Shown here: in pieces, positions 19,549 through 29,335 of the stretch
Layout: each line of letters begins with the position of its first letter
Position numbering within the stretch: position 1 is the first letter of the stretch
Assembly: GCA_905221605.1 (NCBI GenBank)
Contig: CAJNDS010002388.1
Span: forward strand, 1 to 64,000
Reading direction: 5' to 3'
Length of the DNA stretch: 64,000 nucleotides
Source: Symbiodinium natans
Taxonomy: Eukaryota > Sar > Dinophyceae > Suessiales > Symbiodiniaceae
Position numbers and translations under genes: made by a program
Notes under the pieces: model-generated
What the model saw: the letters and a program-made list of their open reading frames with translations, nothing else
Database searches by the model: none
Told to the model about the DNA's origin: nothing

Positions 19549-19661
19549 TGCATCATGTGTACTGCAAATTGAGGAAGCTATGGACCATTGCCACATCCGC
19601 AACAGTGGCATCAATATGAATATGGGTGCTTTCGCACATATCGCAGTGCCTCTTGTTTTCT
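19549..19661 (+). CDS. Methyltransferase-like gene, exon with NMGAFAH
   Basis: It is bounded by TTCCGCAG on the left and the strong donor GTAAGT on the right (from 19662). It reads ASCVLQIEEAMDHCHIRNSG followed by INMNMGAFAHIAVPLVF. The WMGxYG-like strand is in the expected place after the previous exons. The phase to the next exon does not join simply, so one boundary is wrong or an exon is missing. Confidence 0.45.
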
Positions 19662-19728
19662 GTAAGTGTGTCATGTACCACTTGGCCGTTCAGTTTTTGT
19701 TTTTTCCTTAGTGTCCTGGCTTTGCAAG

Positions 19729-19828
19729 GAAGCCCACGAAACTGATTGGCAGCGATTCAATGATATTGAAGGGCCTCGAATATCTATCCCGGCACCCAAT
19801 GCTTGAATCCTCGCTTCCGGCTCGGTGA
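19729..19828 (+). CDS. Methyltransferase-like gene, exon with KPTKLIGSD
   Basis: It follows TTGCAAG. It reads KPTKLIGSDSMILKGLEYLS, then RHPMLESSLPAR, up to a likely donor near 19828. The KPTKLxGS motif is a landmark of the same family and follows the MGA-strand exon as expected. Confidence 0.5.
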
Positions 19829-19990
19829 TAGTAAGTTTTGCGCAGACCTGGTTGGGGGGGGGGGGGGGGTGGTGTGTCGTCTAACAAGGAGTTTTGGACA
19901 CTGTTTGTTCTTGTGTGGAGACAAATTCACTGATGGTATGTAGGTGAACCACAAAACTCGCGCCCAATCAGGTTCCTATCCATTGCAACC

Positions 19991-20090
19991 GAAAAATTGG
20001 GCGAAATGGACGAGAACGGACGCTGGCGAGGTGGACCAGCAATGAAGGCGTCCCAGGTCTATCCCAGGACGTTTGGCTTGGCAGCAAGGG
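19991..20090 (+). CDS. Methyltransferase-like gene, exon with KASQVYPRTFG
   Basis: It reads LGEMDENGRWRGGPAMKASQ then VYPRTFGLAARG. The SQxYPxxFG motif is a third family landmark and normally closes the domain. Exact splice sites were not settled. A G homopolymer (about 19854-19869) lies in the intron before it. Confidence 0.5.
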
Positions 20091-20379
20091 GCTCTGAGTC
20101 TAGACTTTGCTGACACCAATGCATGAATTTCAAGTCAGAAGCATGACTCTCAGCCAACCCATCAAAATATGTCAGGTTGGAAAGCTCCTTGCGCTTCGAC
20201 ATTGCCACAGTGCTGGATATGTGGCATCCAACTTCGTATCCCTGCTCGATGCTCTTGCACAGCACTTGGTGGCTGCCGACTCTAGGTTGCTTTTAATGAG
20301 TTGTCGGTCTATTTCTGGTTTCTGCGCGCAGGTTTGTCAAGCGCCATATCACTGGATTGCTACTCTTCCTGTTTCTTAG

Positions 20380-20515
20380 AATACATTTGGCATATGCCGA
20401 CAGATTCAGGCTGGTTCTGTGGACTCAGGACCTTGACTTTCGATTGGAAGATGCGATTCTTGATCTTGATCCTCCAGCCCTCAAGAAGCGTCGTGTTTTG
20501 CCACCCCAAATCCAG
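20380..20515 (+). CDS. Exon after the methyltransferase-like domain
   Basis: It lies between TTTCTTAG and CAG|GTGTC. It reads AYADRFRLVLWTQDLDFRLE then DAILDLDPPALKKRRVLPPQ. Acidic/aliphatic sequence followed by a basic KKRR suggests a linker with a possible nuclear signal. It may belong to the gene to its left. Confidence 0.5.
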
Positions 20516-20674
20516 GTGTCTCATCTAAACTAAATTTTTCTGGTTGCAGTAGCAGTACGACCAGTGCGTAAATAAGTCTTTGAGCAGGTTGGGCAGCATA
20601 GACCGACAGCATTTCTATTCAGTCGCACGCTTCTTGTGCTTGAAAGAGGGGCCTATTCCACATTGTGCAGGCTT

Positions 20675-20996
20675 CGGATTATCGCCTTTGTCACCTCGGA
20701 TCCAGGCTATTGCACAAGAAATCGAGGACACTTCATGCATTCAACAAAAATAAATTTTAGATTCTGATTAGGAAACTAGCGCCAGGGCAGGGCGATTGTT
20801 TATTGAAGATGAACAGACTCCTTCCTTGTCCGGGAGGGTTTCTTTTGGAGTTAAAGGTATATGCTCATGAAACCCGAAACGGCCTTTAGGTCACGCTCAA
20901 TTCATGCTCTGATCTTTGGCTCCTCGCAGGACTGAGCGAGATCCTCACCAGCCAGCTCTTCTTAGCAGGCCGGCATGTACACATCTGTTAGGCGTG
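20675..20996 (+). CDS. Three short candidate exons (about 20671, 20771 and 20939)
   Basis: After GTGCAG (20670) one frame reads LSPLSPRIQAIAQEIEDTSC. After AACTAG, 20780-20855 reads RLFIEDEQTPSLSGRVSFGV with a donor GTATAT. After CTCGCAG (20930), LSEILTSQLFLAGRHVHIC follows, and it joins the previous exon in phase. No family recognised. Boundaries are by eye. Confidence 0.35.
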
Positions 20997-21231
20997 CTTC
21001 TGTACTTCGACACTTTCCAAAGACACGTAGCGATGCCTTTTGCTTTGATGCAGAAGCACATATTCAACCTGTACCTTTGTGAAACGTTGTCCAGGCATCC
21101 GGTTGTCCATCTTCGCGAACAGGCCTCGGCATGTGTTGGTATTGTGCTTTGTGCGCTAGGGAGGACATCCTTTAGCAGCTTCGAAGAACCATACACAGTT
21201 TTTTTGCTCTGTTGATGCATACTAAAAGTTT

Positions 21232-21375
21232 GAACCCTAAACCCTAAACCCTAAACCCTAAACGCTAAACCCTAAACCCTAAACCCTAAACCCTAATACC
21301 CTAAACCCTAAACCCTAAACCCTAAACCCTTAACCCTAAACCCTAAACCCTAAACCCTAAACCTTAAACCCTAAC
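21232..21375 (-). repeat. Intronic telomere-like array, CCCTAAA x19-20
   Basis: A long, nearly perfect array with a few variants (ACGCTAA, ATACCCT, CCCTTAA) within the plus-strand gene run; no exon is disturbed by it. Confidence 0.95.
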
Positions 21376-22261
21376 TCCCAGAAACCCCACCCCTCAAAGT
21401 AATAACTCACCGTTCCGGGGTAATGCTTCTGTCTTTGCAGCAGACTATCTACCCCTCCTTGCCTGCAAATGCACTTTCCCCAAGTGACAGTTGATTTGGT
21501 TTACCCGCTGAACAGATTGGTTGTAGGTAGTGCTTATTAGGGTTCCCAGGGTTTAGGGTTTGGGCTTAGTGTTTTGGCTTCCGGGTTTGGAGTTTAGTAG
21601 TCGGGGTTATCAACCAGCCGAAATGCCTACCGTATGAACGAAAGACATTTTTACCGTTTTCTAACTGTAACCCTTGCTGTTAGCAAGACAAGAACGAGTT
21701 GGACTCATTGTTCTTCTTTTTCTCGATACAGTAAATGTCTATGTGCTCTTGTTCCCTCACAAATTCAGTTACGCAAATCAAGAAGTCGTATGTTTTACTT
21801 GTGCTGTTCTTCGCAAGTCTTCATCCATCAGGTCCTGCCTTCTTGACGGCTTGGCCACTGATCCTCGGATGTCAGGGCTTGGATGGCTGGGGGGATGTGG
21901 TTTTCAAATTCATAATTCATGCAGTGAGATCAACCCTGCTGGGTGTGATGACACGCAGAATGTAAAAGGCACGCCTTACGGCATGCTGCCACACATATCT
22001 TCTGCTCGCAACAAGCATTCCCTCTTCTCACTGGCTTTGAAAAAGAGATGTCCATCCCATTTGTCTCAAGGCTTTCTTCTTGCTTTGGGGAAGGGGTTTC
22101 CTTTTGGAGCAGCGGGAATCCGGGAAGCCCCGCTTGTGCTGACACTGCATACTATGTCGAAGGGCCTTCGCAGGACACGATGATTTCGATTTCAGCTCAT
22201 CAGGGCCATTAGTTGCTTGATGTCAGCTTTTGTGCTTGTCATAAAAGCTAACGTTGCAGGA
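21376..22261. other. Intron-like stretch with no settled exon
   Basis: Several overlapping open frames exist at 21630-22180, but none shows both a domain and matching splice sites. Two TTTAGGG relics lie at about 21549-21600. Confidence 0.4.
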
Positions 22262-22378
22262 CGACGAGTTCCCGAAGCTTCACAGGCAAGGAAGGGCAGG
22301 CTGAAGAACCGAAGCAATCAGCCCGATCTTTCTTGATGCAGACCGCACAAGAGCAGTTGAAGAATGCTCTGGGTGAAG
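22262..22378 (+). CDS. Candidate exon, Gln/Lys-rich
   Basis: It follows ACGTTGCAG. It reads TTSSRSFTGKEGQAEEPKQS then ARSFLMQTAQEQLKNALGEG, with a donor GTGTGCG after it. Polar, helical sequence; no family recognised. Confidence 0.45.
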
Positions 22379-22458
22379 GCGTGTGCGCGTCACACTAAAT
22401 AGTTTGTTGTTTTCGAGTTTTCTGATGATGCCTCGCCGCGAAACATGCCTTTTGCAGG

Positions 22459-22580
22459 AAATGATGAAGAAGACAGAAAAGACCCACGCAAGAAGACAAA
22501 GAAGGCACCCAAAGACAAGAAGAGGTCTTTGGGGAAAGACGAGAAGAAGAAAAAGAAAAAGAAAAGTTACTTGGACTGAT
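22459..22580 (+). CDS. Candidate exon, highly basic
   Basis: It follows TTTTGCAG. One frame is acidic then strongly basic (NDEEDRKDPRKKTKKAPKDK, then a run of seven Lys before SYLD), as in nuclear linker regions. Another frame is Arg-rich and also open, so the frame is not certain. Confidence 0.4.
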
Positions 22581-22631
22581 GAACCAAAGAATTGTATGTA
22601 TTCACTTGAAATTTATGCCCTCAACATTTGC

Positions 22632-22800
22632 CGAGGATCCACTTCCTCCTCGTCGTCAGAGGAAAGCATGGTCCAGGATGACAGTAGTGAAGAGTCCGTT
22701 GCCCTGCACGACTCTGCAGCTCTTTTTGGTTTGTCGAAGAAGGACCTACAGAGGCCGCCTGCTGCCACCTCTCTTCAGGACTTGGGTTGCAGGCAGCTGG
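22632..22800 (+). CDS. Candidate exon, Ser-rich with SAALFG motif
   Basis: It reads STSSSSSEESMVQDDSSEES then VALHDSAALFGLSKKDLQ. The DSAALFGxxxxDL block has a partner (DTSAALFGSQDDSLL) at about 25560-25605, so the two may be paralogous exons or duplicated segments. Confidence 0.45.
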
Positions 22801-23137
22801 CCTTTTGCCTTGCCCATTCCTTGACTGTCTTCGCCCCGCAGCAGATTCTGGAGATAGGTGGCGAGTTGGATCCTTGTCTTTTCTAGCGAGTTGCCACAAG
22901 CCATGATTTTATTTGGGGACTTTTTTTTAAACTTGTCTTGGGATGGATAGCTTAGGAAAGCCTGCACACGGATCGAGCAGCTCGGGGAAGAAAAAGCAAA
23001 GACAAGACAGAGGAGGCTTCAGGAGTGTTTCAGGTCGGACAAGACATTTGTTTGCTTTTGTAGTCACCATACAGAGCCCTTCATTCAGGCCAAAACAGCC
23101 GCTACCGTTTGGAGAAAGAGGATCGGGCAAGTGCTGA

Positions 23138-23755
23138 ACTGCAGCTGGGGCCTCGAGTGTTACATGTCTCATGTTGCAAATCCGCAGCCACAGATGCACG
23201 GTGGCTGCAGTGTTCTCAAAGTCCAGCACGGGCGCGTGCCCTGATTGGTGCTTCGATGAGCAGCATGAGCATCGTGTGTTGCAGCTGGCTAGTGTGGTTC
23301 TCCAGAATCTTCCGGCTCCGCTATCAGAGGAGTACTACAATTTATGCGAGATGCCTCTCGAAAGTATCCGCAATGCTGGTATGTTCTGGGTTCAGCACTG
23401 TCACAAGGAGCTACAACACTACATTGAAGACGTCACAACAGTGACCGATTTACTCACCACTCTTCGCTATGGAGTGAGCCCCGACGGTGCTATCGAGTTC
23501 ATACGCACGGGCTACATCGCACCTACTTTTCAGGCCCGACCGGTCTATCCTGCTTACTTGGCAAAGGAGTTGGATTACGGCCTTCGCATGCTGGACAAGC
23601 ACTGGCACTGTTTTGAGCACAATGCAAATGAAAGCCAAAGCGAAACGATGGAGCGTTTCGAAGAAGCAGTGGAGTTCCTCCTGATGAGAGTGAACAATGT
23701 TTCCGACACCGGCTTTCCCGCTGCTTGTGTTGTAGATATTAATTCGCTGGATTGA
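23138..23755 (+). CDS. Long exon, about 190 residues, unknown family
   Basis: The frame is open from 23138; an ATG lies at 23171 and a possible acceptor CGCAG at about 23187-23191. It reads through blocks such as LPAPLSEEYYNLCEMPLESI, GAIEFIRTGYIAPTFQARPV and DKHWHCFEHNANESQSETME and ends with a TGA at 23753-23755. GAIEFIRTGY resembles the start of PARP/ART-like catalytic strands (short run, HxTxxxxAxxIxxxG style), but the catalytic set is not visible, so I do not assign it. Its length and lack of stops make it one of the best-supported exons of the region. Confidence 0.55.
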   Translation, partial: TAAGASSVTCLMLQIRSHRCTVAAVFSKSSTGACPDWCFDEQHEHRVLQLASVVLQNLPAPLSEEYYNLCEMPLESIRNAGMFWVQHCHKELQHYIEDVTTVTDLLTTLRYGVSPDGAIEFIRTGYIAPTFQARPVYPAYLAKELDYGLRMLDKHWHCFEHNANESQSETMERFEEAVEFLLMRVNNVSDTGFPAACVVDINSLD

Positions 23756-23877
23756 ACACTCTGCTGATGCCAGCAGACACAAAGCGTCCAGGATGGGAGA
23801 AAGGAAATTCTTCTGCTTGCTGGGTTTCTAATCAGCCATCAACTCTTCGAGTTTTCGGAAATCTATGCTCATGCCCA

Positions 23878-24138
23878 GTTACGGGGAAAGCGCCCACGGC
23901 CATCCTCATCTTGAACGCAAAGAACCTGGACCAGGTGGCGGGAATCATTCGTGAGCACGCCCGAGGTTTTCGCAAGCACCCTGACATAATGATGATTCAT
24001 GTACTCGGAGCATGTACCCCTGTCTGGGTTTTTTTGTGCCCGCTCAATCAGGAAGTCTGGCACCACGAAGGAGGCTTTAACGAAGCAGGTGAATGACTTG
24101 CTGCTACGCCTGCACAAGGATGCCTCAGCTGCACACTA
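23878..24138 (+). CDS. Two terminal exons of the gene ending at 24138
   Basis: The first exon follows ATGCCCAG and reads APTAILILNAKNLDQVAGII then REHARGFRKHPDIMMIHVLG. The second follows CAATCAG (24050) and reads SGTTKEALTKQVNDLLLRLH then KDASAAH, followed by a TAA at 24136-24138. The stop codon lies at the first base of a CCCTAAA-type array, so the repeat may contribute to the 3' UTR. The amphipathic helix TKEALTKQVNDLLLRL is a recurring C-terminal motif in dinoflagellate proteins I have seen. No function is assigned. Confidence 0.5.
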
Positions 24139-24352
24139 AACCCTTAACCCTAAACCCTTTAACACTAAACCCTAAATCCTAAACCCTAAACCTTAAACCC
24201 TAAACCCTAAACCCTAAAACACTAAATTCCCTGAATACCCTAAACCCTAAACCCTAAACCCTAAACCCTAAACCCTAAACCCTAAACCCTAAACCCTAAA
24301 CCCTAAAGCTAATAATTCGTAGTCCTATTCAAACCCATTGACTAAACCCTAA
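24137..24352 (-). repeat. Telomere-like array, CCCTAAA, partly degenerate
   Basis: The left half is degenerate (ACACTAA, CCTTAAA, TTCCCTGAATACCC). The stretch 24237-24306 is 10 perfect units. Confidence 0.95.
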
Positions 24353-24392
24353 ACCCAGTAAATTTTGAACCCTAATTCTACTTTTGCCAGGA

Positions 24393-24858
24393 GGCGGGGG
24401 GGGGAGCTGAAGGCTGTGCTCACTGGGGACCGGAAAGCAGAGAAGAAACCCAAGGGGGAAATTGCCAAACCTGCCAAGACGGCGTCTCGAAAGGAGGGCT
24501 CTGTAAACGAGGAGTCTCGGAAGGAGGAGTCTCGAAAGGAGGAGTCTCGAAAGGAGGAGTCTCGAAAGGAGGAGTCTCGAAAGGAGGACTCGCCGGAACC
24601 CGAGCCCAGTGTGCCCAGCCCACCTGATTCACCGTCTGAAGAGCCAGAGCCAGCGAAGTCAGCAGAAGAGGACGCCGATTCCTCGGATCTGGATCAGGAT
24701 GTTTTTGGGGCCCGCTTCAAAAGAAGGAGGTCCCAGAGCTCCTTGGGCCTGAACCTGACAAGCAAGAAGGCTAGACAGCTTTCCCAACAGATTGAGCCAG
24801 ACCTTCTCCGCGCTATGCCAGAATCTTTGCCAGAGAGTCTCTGCTATTACTTCGCGTG
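24393..24858 (+). CDS. Exon encoding acidic/basic repeat region (EESRK repeats)
   Basis: It follows TTTTGCCAG. The frame reads KPKGEIAKPAKTASRKEGSV, then five EESRK repeats, then a Pro/Glu-rich acidic stretch, then ARFKRRRSQSSLGLNLTSKK and LLRAMPESLPESLCYYFA, with a donor near GTGAGT (24859). The 15-bp repeat (24511-24586) is a coding minisatellite. It is probably a disordered nuclear linker. Reads as an exon, not a full gene. Confidence 0.5.
24508..24586 (+). repeat. 15-bp coding minisatellite, about 5 units
   Basis: Unit GAGGAGTCTCGAAAG, encoding EESRK; the last unit changes to EDSPE. Confidence 0.9.
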
Positions 24859-25095
24859 TGAGTTTCTTTGCAAACCACAATCAAGCTCGAAGCCCAGACT
24901 GCCCCAGCCCCAGGACGGACCGGACATACTTTATGCAGGTGCTCGTGGACGAGCAGATTCTCTCGGTTGAAACCGCTCAGGATGTGTGGTCGGAAGAGTC
25001 AGGCACTCTTTTTTTTTGGGGGGGAGGGGGGGGGGCGTTCGCACCTCTGCACGTCCAGACTTCTTTCTAAATTATGTCTTTGACACTGGAAGACA

Positions 25096-25210
25096 GGTAA
25101 AGCGTCTTCTCTCGCGCAAGGGAAAGGTCAGCTATGGCAAGATGACGGCCAAGGGGAAGAAGCTGTTTGAGAACTGGGGAGATCACTTGGAGACTTTGGA
25201 GGCTGTTACA
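25096..25210 (+). CDS. Candidate exon, Lys-rich
   Basis: It follows GGAAGACAG and ends near GTTTGTG. It reads VKRLLSRKGKVSYGKMTAKG then KKLFENWGDHLETLEAVT. No family recognised. A T/G homopolymer block (25008-25036) precedes it. Confidence 0.45.
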
Positions 25211-25606
25211 AGTTTGTGCTACTTAACACAACCCGATTAGAAACCATCTGTCGCAGGTGAAAGAGAATCGTTCGCCCACCCGTTCACCGAATGACGCAGA
25301 GGACCCTCAAGCGTAGATGGAGCCCGAGTCCTCGATTTTGAGATCTGATGGGTCCTGTGTCTAACTCATCGCAAAGACAGGATAGAACATCGTGTGATCG
25401 GCCCACGCCCAGGCGATTGTCTTTCGCATCCCATCAGAGTTTGGAGCTTGGGAATTAGGCTCAGAAGCAGCTACCGCCGGCCATCAGCAAAAGAATTGCT
25501 GCCGCCGAGAAGCATGTTCTCGCTTTTGATCGAGCAGTGGTCGCTGTCAGCCATGTTCGATACCTCAGCTGCTCTTTTTGGTTCCCAGGATGACTCACTT
25601 CTTGGG

Positions 25607-25760
25607 TATTTAGGGTCTAGGGTTAAGGGTTGTGGGTGCTTCGGGCTTAGGGTTTAGGGTTTAGAGCTTAGAGCTAAGGGTTAAGGGCATTAGGGTTTAG
25701 GGTTTAGGGTTTAGGGTTTAGGGTTTAGTATAGGGTTTAGGGTATTAGGGTACAGTGTTT
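25607..25760 (+). repeat. Telomere-like array, TTTAGGG, degenerate
   Basis: Degenerate GAGCTTAGAGCTAAGGG units lead into 6 perfect TTTAGGG units (about 25690-25728) and a GTATTAGGG tail. A very similar degenerate block (GAGCTTAGAGCTAAGGGTT) recurs at 28972-29000, so the two arrays may share a common origin. Confidence 0.88.
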
Positions 25761-25924
25761 AGGCAGGCCAACCATAGGCATTCAGCAACCATCTTTCTGT
25801 TAATGCGCTTGTACTCGTAGTGTTTTTCCATACAATTTAGAAACGCTTTCCTTTGGCCTGTCTCGCAACCAGGACCACGGTGTTGCACAACCCCTCTGGA
25901 GCATCAGAGTCCCAAAATCCTGTA

Positions 25925-26105
25925 CGACCCTAAACCCTACCTAAACCCTAAACTGTAAACCTTAAATTACTAAACATTAAGACACCAACTCGACCTTAAC
26001 CTTTAACCGCAGTGTAAGACCCTTAAATAAACCCTAAAGCCCTAAACCCTAAACCCTAAGCCCTCAACCCACTTACTTTAAACCCTGAACCCTAAACCCT
26101 TACCT
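25925..26105 (-). repeat. Degenerate CCCTAAA field
   Basis: Scattered CCCTAAA heptamers separated by 5-30 bp of A/C-rich sequence; it looks like an old, decaying array. Confidence 0.8.
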
Positions 26106-26860
26106 CCAGAACCTCAATCACCATCAGGATTTGCGAGCTCTGGCCTCTTGGGATGGAGCATGCCATCGACGACACCCTTCCCGTGAACGAACCTGAGGAA
26201 GGCACGCCGGGGGTCCGGTTGCCGGGCTAATTTCGGCTTCTTCTCTTTCCAGTACCAGTAGAAGGCGGGGGGGTTGCCTGGGTGTTTTTGCACCGACAGC
26301 GTGCTGCCTCAACATTCTGCGCGTACCCGGCATGTCAGTAGCTTTTATGCGTGCCACCTCCCGCACACGTGAGGACCGTACCGTTCCAGCATTCCGCGTG
26401 CGTGCTGCCTCCGCATTCTATTTTTTAACTAGCAGCCCGCGTGCCGCGTGAGGTTGTTGTGCGCGCACTCGTGCACAAACGACGCCGACACAGCCAGCCT
26501 CACGCAGGATGCATGTATGCAGGTGGAATGCATGCAAAAAAGACGGATTTTAGAAATGGAGCCAACATGCCAAACTGCGTTCCACCTCAATCTGGCAAAA
26601 ATTGCCCAACACCGTGCTGCCTCAAATTTTTTTGCCCTCTCCTACACGTACGCGCTCGACCTCGCCCGCGTGCCCGTGCTTAGACGGAACTCATGTCTGC
26701 TTGCTCGGCCAGGCAGACATGCTCGAGGAAACCCAGAGTCCAAATGGATTCTCGATAGAATCAGTGAGATCAGCCAGAATCTATGCTGCATTGTGCGTGC
26801 CCGCTTACCATTCTGCGTGCCACCTCAAGACAAGCAAGTAGACATACCATTCCCACGTTT
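26106..26860. other. Intron-like, GC-rich and repetitive
   Basis: It contains repeated phrases built on GCGTGCTGCCTC and GTGCGTGCCACCTC (for example 26300, 26358, 26400, 26612 and 26815), a loose local repeat of about 14 bp. No exon supported. Confidence 0.45.
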
Positions 26861-26868
26861 CGGCCCAG

Positions 26869-26956
26869 GTGCGTGGATCTTGATGCTCGAAAGGCCATGT
26901 CTCTCAAGGCCGCAAAGAAGATTGGTCTGATGGACGCCCACCTGCGCGAGGGAAAG
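26869..26956 (+). CDS. Candidate exon (CVDLDARKAMSLKAAKKIG)
   Basis: It is bounded by GGCCCAG and AAAG|GTTTTG. It reads CVDLDARKAMSLKAAKKIGL then MDAHLREGK. Helical, basic; no family recognised. Confidence 0.5.
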
Positions 26957-27067
26957 GTTTTGCCGAACATGAGTGCTGGGTTCTCGGGTACCAAATGGGA
27001 GGCGGGAAAACATGCCTTAGGCTACAGATTAGCGCTCCCGGGGCCCCTTTCCGATTTCGGTAGGCAG

Positions 27068-27267
27068 TGCTAGATGATCTTCGATCAGAAGCTGCTCGTG
27101 TTGGGCTCTATTTCAGACCAACAGTTTTTCATGCAAAAGAAGATCCCGAGCCTGTGGCTGATTCCGCATCATGCAGCACACCGGAGAAGACACCGGAGAA
27201 GGAGCCTTGCACCCCAACGGACACGCTCTTCTTGAAAACCAGGAATAAAGTTCGCGGTGTGTTTCAG
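27068..27267 (+). CDS. Candidate exon (LDDLRSEAARVGLYFRP...GVFQ)
   Basis: It follows TAGGCAG and ends at TTTCAG|GTTC. It reads LDDLRSEAARVGLYFRPTVF, then an acidic/Thr-Pro linker, then TLFLKTRNKVRGVFQ. LYFRPTVFHAK-type sequence resembles a DRSGVALYFHPKKT strand of non-LTR reverse transcriptase relatives, but too little is present to say. The exon end GVFQ|GT also occurs near 23028 (SGVFQ|GT). Confidence 0.45.
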
Positions 27268-27296
27268 GTTCATCGTGCACCTTGTTTGCACACTTC

Positions 27297-27393
27297 TCCT
27301 AAACCCTAACCCCTAATCCCTAAACCCCAAACCCCAAACCCTAAACCCTCAACCCTAAACCCTCAACCCTAAACCCTAAACTTTAAACCCTAA
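27297..27393 (-). repeat. Telomere-like array, CCCTAAA with CCCCAAA and CCCTCAA
   Basis: About 13 mixed units, directly between two candidate exons, so it forms most of that intron. Confidence 0.9.
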
Positions 27394-27414
27394 ACCCAAC
27401 ATTGTACGTTTTCA

Positions 27415-27706
27415 GCCCAACGCCCAAGGTACACGAAGAGGACCATCTAGAAGGATATCAGCTGCTGTTCAGGTCAGAAGAGATTTGGGGCTTGGGCAAA
27501 CGCAACCAAAAATTCCACAATTGGTTTACCAAGTTGAGTCTGGCCAGCATTTCAGTTTCAGTCATTTGCCTGTTGAGAACACATCATCATTGTGTTTTCA
27601 ACTGTCCAAGGAATGACGGTCAAAACGAAATGGTGGCCAAAACCTGGCGCGTGGATCCTGGCCTTCATCTGCTACGAAGAGCAGACTACCGTGGAGGCAA
27701 AGTTAA
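27415..27706 (+). CDS. Candidate short exons at 27415-27470 and 27612-27704
   Basis: The first lies between TTTTCAG and TTCAG|GTCAG. The second begins near CCAAG and reads NDGQNEMVAKTWRVDPGLHL then LRRADYRGGK before GTTAAGG-type sequence. No family recognised. Confidence 0.35.
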
Positions 27707-28037
27707 GGAGCACCCTCTGAAGTTGAGCTTCGACGCCATGACACTGCCCGGAGCGATTTTCACTGCCTCCTGTTTCAACCATAGACCCTAAACCTTAAAC
27801 CCTCTGTGACCCTACACTCGGTGGCAGCCATTCTTCTGCAAACTAAGATAACAAGTGGACTGCAAGTTCGAGGGTGCAAGGCTGAACTTCAATCAGCGGC
27901 CTTGCAGAGTCTGGAGATCGTGCTGGAAGCAGCTCTTCCGCCACGGTTCCATGTCCAGCTGCTGCCCAACGTCCCAGATTGTGCCTAGGATGCACAGAGA
28001 TTTTGTTTTGGAACGTTACTAACACAGCTTGCGCTCA

Positions 28038-28121
28038 GGCAAGCTTGTGGTCGACAAAAGGGAAGTTGAGATTGATTGCTGGCGCAACATTCTGACCTAC
28101 ACGGGCATGGTTCAGAGGACG
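28038..28121 (+). CDS. Candidate exon (KLVVDKREVEIDCWRNILTY)
   Basis: It lies between GCTCAG and GGACG|GTGTTT. It reads KLVVDKREVEIDCWRNILTY then TGMVQRT. No family recognised. Confidence 0.4.
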
Positions 28122-28431
28122 GTGTTTCTTTAGGCCCCCCCAAAAAAGCCCGAAGCCTCAACCCAAGACCCTGCATCCCGAAGGTGGCGTCACTGCAAAA
28201 GGCTGTCACTGGGCCAACAACAACTGAATGCAGGCCCGAACACGGTGCTTTTGACGGCAGTCTTCTCTTCTTTACATCGTGCTACTGTGTTAGGCATCAG
28301 CGTGGCTGTTGCCGTCTGGTTTCTGATGAGGGCCCCGTACCAACAAGAGATTGAAGAGTCTCGCTTGAAATACAGTGGTTTCTCGGTCTAATTTCTGTCT
28401 GTCTAACGAGAGACAACCCATTTTCCAGGCC

Positions 28432-28940
28432 AACGTTCGATTCGGTCGCTTGCAGAAGCGGCTGCTGCACAACATTTGCCAGCTGGGCGAGGGACATTTG
28501 GTACACAGCCTCTCTGATTCGTTGCCCACGCCCGAAAGAGGAGAAGCCTTCCACCCCGCATCCAAGAAACTTGCTGCATCAAGCATGACTAGTCTGACCC
28601 CCCCCCCACCCCCCTATCCTCATGAGCATTGCCTCCGCGTCTTACTAAGGGACGGCCGATCGCTGCGACTGCAAGCGAAGTACAAGTCCATCCTGGCTTT
28701 CGAACGATTCTTGTCGCGTGGTGGCGGTTTTTGCAGTCGCGGTCAAGACAGCAATCTCGAAGAGTTGGGACTGGCTGACATATGCCTTACCCACCACTTC
28801 AGGCCGGATGATTTGTGTGCGGTTTTCTTAAGTGCTAGTCCTCTTTCACGAATCTACAACAGGCTATCCGCAGACTTCGTGTACCGTTACCTGAACAAGA
28901 GTGCTGACATCATCGCACAGGACCGATACATGAACAGGAT
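28432..28940 (+). CDS. Long candidate exon, about 170 residues, unknown
   Basis: It follows TTTTCCAG. It reads ANVRFGRLQKRLLHNICQLG, a Pro tract coded by a C homopolymer (28599-28612), then HCLRVLLRDGRSLRLQAKYK and SADFVYRYLNKSADIIAQDR. The Pro tract length may vary and would shift the frame if its C count changed by one or two. It runs into a degenerate TTTAGGG array at about 28950. Confidence 0.45.
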
Positions 28941-28956
28941 TTGGGCAGGGTTTAGT

Positions 28957-29214
28957 TTAAGGGTTGAGGGTTTAGAGCTTAGAGCTAAGGGTTAAGGGCA
29001 TTAGGGTTTTAAGGTATTTAGGGTACGTAGTGTATTATTTAGGGTTTAGGGTTTAGGGTTTAGGGTCTAGGGTTTAGGGTTTTAGGGTTTAGGGTTTAGG
29101 GTTTAGGGTTTAGGGTTTATCGTTTAGGGTTTAGGGTTTAGGGTTTAGGGTTTAGGGGGGTTTAAGGGTTTAGGGTTTAGGCTCTAGTAGGGTTTAGGGT
29201 TTAGGCTTTAGCTC
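28957..29214 (+). repeat. Telomere-like array, TTTAGGG, about 25 units
   Basis: Two degenerate ends flank a core of near-perfect TTTAGGG at 29036-29155; single-base slips (GGGTTTTAGGG, GGGGGG) are scattered through it. Confidence 0.95.
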
Positions 29215-29335
29215 GCAGGAGATGGCAGCCATGAGGACGCCTGGCCTCAACATCATCTGTGACGCCAGTCCAAAGGCCAAGATGGACGCTGCCTGGCTTG
29301 CAAGAGTTAGGTCTCGCAGGGGAAAGTCTTGTGAG

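Noticed and set aside
23490-23540. PARP/ART catalytic core from GAIEFIRTGY
   Set aside because: Only a short run resembles it; the catalytic triad and spacing are not visible.
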